From the NCBI GenBank assembly GCA_946885335.1, contig CAMPGG010000089.1, forward strand, positions 1-11,562: a DNA stretch of 11,562 bases, in the 5' to 3' direction. Source of the stretch: an uncultured Chitinophagaceae bacterium. Lineage in GTDB: Bacteria; Bacteroidota; Bacteroidia; Chitinophagales; Chitinophagaceae. The notes below the pieces were generated by a model that saw nothing but the letters and a program-made list of their open reading frames with translations, was not told where the DNA came from and did no database searches. Below are positions 6,443 through 11,562 of the stretch, in pieces. Each line of letters begins with the position of its first letter. Positions within the stretch are counted from its first letter, which is position 1. Both the position numbers and the translations under genes were made by a program.

Positions 6443-8170
6443 ATGATCCGAAAAATATTATTTATAGTGATGGTGTTGTTCACTGTATCATGTAACAAAG
6501 ATTTTCTTGACATCAATACAGATCCAAACAACCCGACGGCGATTGAAGTATCAAAATTATTACCCTGGGCACAAAGAACATTGGGAGATGCACTTGCATT
6601 GGGTGAAGATAATGGAGGGCTTTCTCAAATACTTTCTGTTTATACACACCAGGTTTCAACCCGTGAAGAGCCTGACCAGTACGGAGCAACAGGCAATGAA
6701 TTTTACCTGGGTTTGGCATGGTCAAAATTATATGCTACTTCACCGCCGCCCGGTGCAACAACTCCTGTATTTGGCGTATTAAATAACCTGGATGATATTA
6801 TTGAGCGATCAACAGCTGCGGAGAATACACAATATGCTGGTATTGCTAAAATACTAAAAGCATACACGTTCAGTCAACTGGTTGATGTATTTGGTGATGT
6901 GCCATTTTCTGAAGCCAACAGGCTGGATGAAGGAATTTATTATCCAAAGTTTGATGATGATGCAGCTATCTACGACAGCATTTTTAATATCATAAACAGT
7001 GGTATTGCAGATCTCAATAATACTACGGCAACCAATGCATCTACACCAGGTGATGATGATTTAATTTATGGTGGTAACCTGGCCAACTGGGAAAAAGCAG
7101 CGAATACTTTAAAATTGAAATTGTATACGCAAATCAGGAAAGTGAAAGATGTTTCTGCTGAAGTTAACCAGCTACTCAGTGCACCATCAAATTTGATCAG
7201 TTCTGTTGACGAAAGCTTTTTAATTCCTTACGGTATAAATGAGGCTACTGATGACCGTAATCCAGGCTTCGCTACCTATTTTGCATCACAGCGCAGTAAT
7301 CATGTGAGTCCATGGTTTTATGAAATTTTAAAAGGTTATAACCAGCGAATATTTACTGGCATTGAAGATCCACGCATCCCTTATTATATCTACAATCAAA
7401 TTGCTCCCTCACAAGCTACAAGAGAGGGAAACCAAACAGAATACCGTGATGGTCCTTTTGTTTCCATTTATTTTGGTTCTGTTGGTCCTGACCGGGACAG
7501 GAGCCAGCAAAATACAATCAGCATGTTAGGTATTTACCCTGTAGGTGGTAAATACGATGATGGCTCCGCAACCATTGCAAGCAGTGCCAGTGGAACAGGT
7601 GCCGCTCCGTACCGTATGATCACTTATGCCGACAGGTTATACCTGGAAGCAGAATTGATAAATGCAGGACTGGTATCAGGCGATGCAGGAGCAGTGCTGG
7701 AAGAAGCAATCACCGAATCGTTCAGGCAGATTGATTACGTGGTTGAAAATTTTGTTAGCCCAACACAAAGTGTACCTGACATCTTCAACACACCTGAAAT
7801 GGATGATTATATCAGTGAAGTAATGGATGATTACAATGCTGCCTCAAATGAAAAGAAACTGGAAATCATCATGACCCAAAAATGGATTTCAAGTGTGGGT
7901 AGTGCGGTTGACCAGTATACAGATATCAGGAGAACGGGTTACCCGGTTGTATTTAATCCTTTGGATCCAACAATGGCGCCGGGTGGAAGAGTGCAACCTC
8001 CGATCAATGGTGATCCTGTAAATCCTGGTGCACAAAAGTCTGTTCCTGTGCAATCAAGTCGTTCGTTTCCATTAACGCTTCCATGGTCCCAGGGCGAATT
8101 GGAAACCAATCCCAATTCACCACCACAAAAAACGGATCTATCAGCTTATAAAGTTTTCTGGATCCCTTAA
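6443..8170 (+). CDS. SusD/RagB-like outer-membrane binding lipoprotein (SusD-like_2 type)
   Basis: A 575-residue lipoprotein that should cap the SusC-type barrel and capture the substrate. The signal peptide ends in the lipobox FTVSC with lipidation at C17. The mature start NKDFLDINTDPNNPT (18-32) is the characteristic opening of the SusD-like_2 branch. Helical TPR-like segments follow, including YAGIAKILKAYTFSQLVDVFGDVPFSE (131-157, only the core quoted as FGDVPFSE) and NWEKAANTLKLKLY (215-228). The C-terminal part has the usual WISSVGSAVDQYTDIRRTGYP-like region near residues 480-500, which holds the conserved Arg-Arg-Thr-Gly-Tyr-Pro turn. Its length is ordinary for the family, with no frameshift. 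It lies 20 bp after the receptor and 62 bp before the third lipoprotein, on the same strand, so one operon is very likely. Pairing of SusC and SusD is established for the family; the ligand is not predictable. Confidence 0.95.
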   Translation: MIRKILFIVMVLFTVSCNKDFLDINTDPNNPTAIEVSKLLPWAQRTLGDALALGEDNGGLSQILSVYTHQVSTREEPDQYGATGNEFYLGLAWSKLYATSPPPGATTPVFGVLNNLDDIIERSTAAENTQYAGIAKILKAYTFSQLVDVFGDVPFSEANRLDEGIYYPKFDDDAAIYDSIFNIINSGIADLNNTTATNASTPGDDDLIYGGNLANWEKAANTLKLKLYTQIRKVKDVSAEVNQLLSAPSNLISSVDESFLIPYGINEATDDRNPGFATYFASQRSNHVSPWFYEILKGYNQRIFTGIEDPRIPYYIYNQIAPSQATREGNQTEYRDGPFVSIYFGSVGPDRDRSQQNTISMLGIYPVGGKYDDGSATIASSASGTGAAPYRMITYADRLYLEAELINAGLVSGDAGAVLEEAITESFRQIDYVVENFVSPTQSVPDIFNTPEMDDYISEVMDDYNAASNEKKLEIIMTQKWISSVGSAVDQYTDIRRTGYPVVFNPLDPTMAPGGRVQPPINGDPVNPGAQKSVPVQSSRSFPLTLPWSQGELETNPNSPPQKTDLSAYKVFWIP

Positions 8171-8232
8171 ATCAATAAAAAATTATTTACCTGTAGATCA
8201 AATCACAGCATTCATTAAATAAAATTGATCAA

Positions 8233-9105
8233 ATGAAAAAAGCAATTAGTTATCTTTTTATATTCAGTTTGTTGGCTGTTTTCTTCAACAGTTGCCGGAA
8301 AGAAGATAATCCCATACTTCCAGAATTGATAAAAGTTCCAACACCATTAATATTAAAAGATGCAAGTACCGACCAGGTAATTGATGCAGTGGATCCTGCT
8401 GCTTTCAGTGGTACATTCACTGTTGATCTGTTCTTTGACAATGATGCACCGCCGGAAAAAATGGATATCGTAGTTATAAAAAACGGGGATAAGTCTGTAG
8501 TAAAACAAGTTGAAACAGTAACAACCTATCCAACTTCCATAACCATTACAGGGACACAACTTGAAACTTTGTTTAATGAAACTATTGAGTTAGGTGACTA
8601 TTTTGATATTGGAGCAAACATTGTTCTGAATGGAAGAACATACCATGCTTTTCCTGCAGTTGGTGTAGCACATGCTTCTGGTGTAGCGGCACAACCCGGC
8701 GCCAGCACATTTATTCGTTACGGTGCTGTATGTGCCTATGACCCGGAACAGTACCAGGGAAATTTTGTTGTTGTGGATGATGAATGGGGCGATTATGGCG
8801 CTGGTGATGTTGTAGAATTAATAAAAATTGATGACACGAAATTTTCATTTACCTATCCTGCGGATAACGCAAAACCAATTATCGTGGAGGTAAACCCGGC
8901 AGATAATTCCGTCTCTGTTACAAAGCAGGTTTATGGAGATGGATATGGCGGCGCCAGTTGGCCATATGGTCCTATATCTGTACAATCTGTTCCAAGTGTT
9001 GATAATTTTGTTGCTCCATGTGATGGTGTTGTTAGCGTTATTTTATCCCATACCGTTGGCGCCGGTGGTTTTGGTTCTTATAAAATCGTATTGGAAAAGC
9101 AATAA
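8233..9105 (+). CDS. Probable surface-exposed lipoprotein, third gene of the SusC/SusD operon
   Basis: A 290-residue lipoprotein with lipobox FFNSC (lipidation at C21) followed by R-K-E-D. This contains the K-(D/E)2 pattern of the Bacteroidota lipoprotein export signal, so display on the cell surface is likely. The mature protein is all-beta in character and seems to have two parts. The first (about 33-160) has alternating hydrophobic strands of immunoglobulin-like type. The second (about 168-290) starts YDPEQYQGNFVVVDDEWGDY and ends YKIVLEKQ. The only other cysteines, C167 and C263, bracket the second part and could form a disulfide. I cannot name a family with certainty; such proteins are common as the third gene of SusC/SusD operons, where SusE/SusF-like members bind the substrate. 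No catalytic motif is visible. A strong terminator follows 22 bp after the stop. Confidence 0.85.
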   Translation: MKKAISYLFIFSLLAVFFNSCRKEDNPILPELIKVPTPLILKDASTDQVIDAVDPAAFSGTFTVDLFFDNDAPPEKMDIVVIKNGDKSVVKQVETVTTYPTSITITGTQLETLFNETIELGDYFDIGANIVLNGRTYHAFPAVGVAHASGVAAQPGASTFIRYGAVCAYDPEQYQGNFVVVDDEWGDYGAGDVVELIKIDDTKFSFTYPADNAKPIIVEVNPADNSVSVTKQVYGDGYGGASWPYGPISVQSVPSVDNFVAPCDGVVSVILSHTVGAGGFGSYKIVLEKQ

Positions 9106-9127
9106 CAAAGTATTAATCATCATTATT

Positions 9128-9160
9128 AAAGGAGGTCATCTTAAGCGATGGCCTTTTTTA
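9128..9160 (+). terminator. Rho-independent terminator of the SusC/SusD operon
   Basis: GGTCATC (9134-9140) pairs with GATGGCC (9147-9153) through seven pairs including one G-T wobble, around the loop TTAAGC. A run of six T (9154-9159) follows at once. The bases AAAGGA (9128-9133) can also pair with that T-run through A-T and wobble pairs. It lies 22 bp after the third lipoprotein stop, and separates the operon from the decarboxylase gene. Confidence 0.8.
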
Positions 9161-9335
9161 TTTATTGGAAGATTTTTAATACTAATGCAACAGCTTACAT
9201 AATTTATTCACTCAAAATTTATAAAGATTCAAACTGCATCGAATAACGTGAAATAATATTAAATTTAAATGCAGTCCTTCCCGGAAAATAGCTTTCTATA
9301 TTCAACCTATTTTTTCTTTGATAAAAACTTACCAG

Positions 9336-10862
9336 ATGGACAAGATGATCAATGAGACGCCTTCATTAAATATGCCGGCTAATGAATTTAAAAATGCTGG
9401 TCATATATTGGTAGATCAAATCAGTTCATTTCTCGAAGATCTTCCAGATAAAAAAGTTACTACAGGAGCCAAACCCAGGGATATACAAATGCTGCTCGGA
9501 GATCTTTCGCTGCCAGAGAAAGGGGAGGACACTGTTACAATAATAAACGAAGCAACGAAACTGCTTTTTGATCATTCATTGTTTAACGGGCATCCAAAAT
9601 TTTGGGGTTACATCACTTCATCAGGTGCACCCATAGGTGCATTGGCAGATTTGCTGGCGGCATCCGTAAATGCTAATGTTGGCGCATTTGCTTTATCGCC
9701 TATGGCTACAGAAATAGAAAAGCAAACCATTCAATGGCTGGCAGAATTAATTGGTTTTCCAAAAGACAGTGGTGGCCTGTTTGTGAGTGGTGGTAATATG
9801 GCAAATTTCCTGGGATTTTTAGCAGGCAGGAAAAATAAAATAGAGGGTGATATCAGAAAAGATGGTTTGCCGGAAATAACTATCGATCCATCAAAAAATA
9901 CGACAGGGTATAATGAAAAAAGACGCTACACCGTTTATTGCGCAAAGGGAACGCATACATGGATTCATAAGGCCACTGATTTGTTCGGTCATGGTACGGA
10001 TTCTATTCGTTGGATTGATTGTTTGCATGATCAGCAAATGAACATTATCCATTTAAAACAAATGATTAAAGAAGATAAAGAATATGGGCATAAACCATTT
10101 TTGGTCATTGGAAATGCCGGTTCTGTTTCAACAGGCGTAATAGATCCGCTCAATGAAATTGCTGATTTCTGTAACGCAGAAAATCTATGGTTTCATATTG
10201 ATGGCGCATACGGCGCACCGGCAGCTTGTTTGCCTGAACTTGCCGAAAAATTTAAAGGACTTTCATTAGCAGATTCAATTGCATTGGATCCGCATAAATG
10301 GTTATATAGTCCGCTGGAAGCTGGTTGTATCCTGGTAAAAAATCCACGTCATTTACATGATGCTTTTAGTTTTACACCGGAGTATTATAATTTCGGCGGT
10401 AATGGTGAGGATGCTCCTGTGAATTTTCATGAATACGGTATGCAGAATTCAAGAGGGTTCAGGGCTTTGAAAGTTTGGATGTCTTTGAAACAGGTTGGAA
10501 GAAATGGATTAGCCGCAATGATCCGGAAGGATATTCATTTAGCAAAATCGCTTTATGAATTAATTGAACAAACAGAACATATTGAAGCCATTACACATAA
10601 TCTGAGTATTACGACATTCAGGTTTGTTCCTTCCATAAATGAAAACGCTGAATATTTGAATGAGTTAAATGAAAAATTACTTAATCGTTTACAGGCTGGT
10701 GGTGAAGTTTTTTTGAGTAATGCCATTGTCGATGGAAAATATTGCCTGCGGGTTTGCATCGTTAATTTCAGAACTAACTATGCTGATCTTGAAACACTCG
10801 TAAAAATTGTATTGAGAGAAGGAGAAAATATCTATAATGAGCGATTAATGCAATTGAGTTAA
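9336..10862 (+). CDS. Group II PLP-dependent decarboxylase (aromatic amino acid/glutamate decarboxylase family)
   Basis: A 508-residue cytosolic enzyme of pyridoxal-dependent decarboxylase family II. Visible active-site parts: HPKFWGYITSSG (86-97) near the substrate pocket; SGGNMANF (151-158) for PLP phosphate binding; GTHTWIHKA (205-213) with H207 expected to stack on the PLP ring; HIDGAYG (287-293) with D289 pairing with the pyridine nitrogen; DPHKWLYSP (318-326) with K321 as the Schiff-base lysine; and SRGFRALKVW (372-381). All catalytic residues are present, so it should be active, releasing CO2 from an amino acid. The substrate (aromatic amino acid, glutamate, diaminobutyrate or other) cannot be fixed by eye. 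A longer frame opens at TTG 9318, but I prefer the ATG at 9336; an ATG at 9345 is also possible. It sits alone, after the operon terminator and convergent with the next gene. Confidence 0.93.
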   Translation: MDKMINETPSLNMPANEFKNAGHILVDQISSFLEDLPDKKVTTGAKPRDIQMLLGDLSLPEKGEDTVTIINEATKLLFDHSLFNGHPKFWGYITSSGAPIGALADLLAASVNANVGAFALSPMATEIEKQTIQWLAELIGFPKDSGGLFVSGGNMANFLGFLAGRKNKIEGDIRKDGLPEITIDPSKNTTGYNEKRRYTVYCAKGTHTWIHKATDLFGHGTDSIRWIDCLHDQQMNIIHLKQMIKEDKEYGHKPFLVIGNAGSVSTGVIDPLNEIADFCNAENLWFHIDGAYGAPAACLPELAEKFKGLSLADSIALDPHKWLYSPLEAGCILVKNPRHLHDAFSFTPEYYNFGGNGEDAPVNFHEYGMQNSRGFRALKVWMSLKQVGRNGLAAMIRKDIHLAKSLYELIEQTEHIEAITHNLSITTFRFVPSINENAEYLNELNEKLLNRLQAGGEVFLSNAIVDGKYCLRVCIVNFRTNYADLETLVKIVLREGENIYNERLMQLS

Positions 10863-10938
10863 AAGTGTTTTGGGTGAATAAGCCACTATTATAAAATTTC
10901 TTTTTGTATCGGAAAAGATTGAAGAATTAACAATTTAA

Positions 10939-11364
10939 TTAAAGGCGATCATCATCCAATGCTTTCCGGTTTTCCAGGGTTTCTAGCAGGGCATAACGTT
11001 CCTTATCAATTTCTTTCCTGGAACGAATACCGGTTTTTCTGAATAATGGTAATGGGGGACACCAGCCTTGAATAGCATGTTGTGCTAAAAATACAGTTAC
11101 TACTGTAGGCAATATCAGCCATTTTTTATTGACAGTAGCTCCCAGTATTACACCTGTCAAAGCAAACAATGATGCATTCAATGCAAGCACCCGTTCAATA
11201 TCCCATTCATGATCCAGTTCTTTTATTCTTGATTTAATGACCATTTCATTTTGCATAGAATAATACTGAATATTCTGTTGTGTTTTTTGATCTATTTTCT
11301 GGTTGATAGAATCCGGCGTACTATTCCTGACCCTGTCATATGTTGATTGCATCGTCGTCTCCAT
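10939..11364 (-). CDS. Small membrane protein with YgaP/DUF2892-like two-helix domain
   Basis: A 141-residue protein. Residues 1 to about 55 are polar and Gln/Asn/Lys-rich, probably helical and cytosolic. The segment IERVLALNASLFALTGVILGA (about 56-76) is followed by a second hydrophobic helix WLILPTVVTVFLAQHAI (about 82-98). The motif GWCPPLPLFRKTGIR (100-114) and a charged tail with KEIDKERYALLETLE come next. The order ER-(x)n-hydrophobic helix-short loop-helix-GWCP resembles the DUF2892/YgaP-type inner-membrane domain, which occurs alone or fused to rhodanese domains. The assignment is by pattern and is moderately sure. The single Cys in GWCP (C102) is conserved in that family. I begin it at the ATG 11362-11364 rather than the TTG six bases upstream. 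It is convergent with the decarboxylase across 76 bp that contain no clear terminator. The precise role is unknown. Confidence 0.75.
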   Translation of the reverse strand: METTMQSTYDRVRNSTPDSINQKIDQKTQQNIQYYSMQNEMVIKSRIKELDHEWDIERVLALNASLFALTGVILGATVNKKWLILPTVVTVFLAQHAIQGWCPPLPLFRKTGIRSRKEIDKERYALLETLENRKALDDDRL

Positions 11365-11533
11365 AATCAAAATTTTATTATATAATCTTACAAATTTTAT
11401 GCCTTTGGATGGTGATGCTTATGCATTCAAAACCCGTGGCACAACAATTGTAAAATAAAAATCATATTTATTTTCATCTTGTATTCATGAAGTTGACTTG
11501 AAGGGATGTTTTTTATCTGGATAAATAAATTAA

Positions 11534-11562
11534 ATGGCAGCAAACGAAATGAAGAATACACA
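11534..11562 (+). CDS. Possible 5' end of a gene running off the window (partial)
   Basis: ATG at 11534 opens a frame to the right edge (MAANEMKNT, nine codons plus two bases). It is the only hint of a gene in the last 198 bp and faces away from the membrane-protein gene. The preceding 169 bp hold no full TAnnTTTG box on either strand. Far too little is visible to name a product, and chance is a real possibility. Confidence 0.3.

Noticed and set aside
8225..8232. Palindrome TTGATCAA immediately before the third lipoprotein start
   Set aside because: An 8-bp palindrome in AT-rich DNA is expected by chance, and its place within the operon makes an operator role unlikely.
8933..9202. A + strand 89-codon frame overlapping the end of the third lipoprotein gene and its terminator
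   Set aside because: It overlaps a well-supported gene in another frame and runs through the intrinsic terminator; the product looks like low-quality hydrophobic sequence.
9318..9335. TTG start adding six residues to the decarboxylase
   Set aside because: ATG codons at 9336 and 9345 precede all family motifs. The T-rich stretch around 9308-9320 (TATTTTTT and TTTCTTTG, each one base off TAnnTTTG) may instead be part of the promoter.

Overview
The window looks like a chromosomal segment from a Bacteroidota bacterium, most likely from the Chitinophagaceae or a near relative (inference). The grounds are AT-rich DNA, start codons without strong Shine-Dalgarno sequences, a SusC/SusD outer-membrane uptake pair, lipoproteins with Bacteroidota-type surface-export residues after the lipid cysteine, a stand-alone LytTR regulator, and a Qnr-like pentapeptide-repeat protein typical of that phylum. 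I see no rRNA, tRNA, CRISPR array, insertion sequence or phage gene.

Left part (1-2403, + strand). A possible tail of an upstream gene (2-73) is followed by a pentapeptide-repeat protein (178-744). Next comes a probable two-gene unit: a membrane-anchored endonuclease/exonuclease/phosphatase-fold protein (955-2016) and a tiny coiled-coil lipoprotein (2046-2273). The gap that follows lies between convergent genes and holds three different short repeat families side by side.

Centre (2404-9160). A minus-strand gene for a bare LytTR DNA-binding domain (2404-2766) is transcribed away from a TonB-dependent uptake operon. The operon holds a possible 37-codon leader ORF (3163-3276) whose stop overlaps the next start as ATGA, then a SusC/RagA-type TonB-dependent receptor (3273-6422), a SusD-like_2-type binding lipoprotein (6443-8170) and a third, probably surface-displayed lipoprotein (8233-9105). 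A good intrinsic terminator at 9128-9160 closes it. The 396-bp divergent region (2767-3162) carries a pair of imperfect direct repeats with a 21-bp period and a short inverted repeat, both candidate operators. No glycoside hydrolase, peptidase, ECF sigma factor or anti-sigma factor is encoded here, so the imported substrate cannot be read from the context.

Right part (9161-11562). A group II PLP-dependent decarboxylase (9336-10862, + strand) stands as its own unit. It converges on a small two-helix membrane protein with a GWCP motif (10939-11364, - strand). A new + strand reading frame may begin at 11534 and run off the window.

The most unusual element is the short ORF translationally coupled to the SusC-type gene, with its repeated start context and the tandem repeats upstream. 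Three genes (LytTR, decarboxylase, GWCP membrane protein) have a longer frame opening at TTG. In each I prefer a nearby in-frame ATG and give coordinates accordingly.
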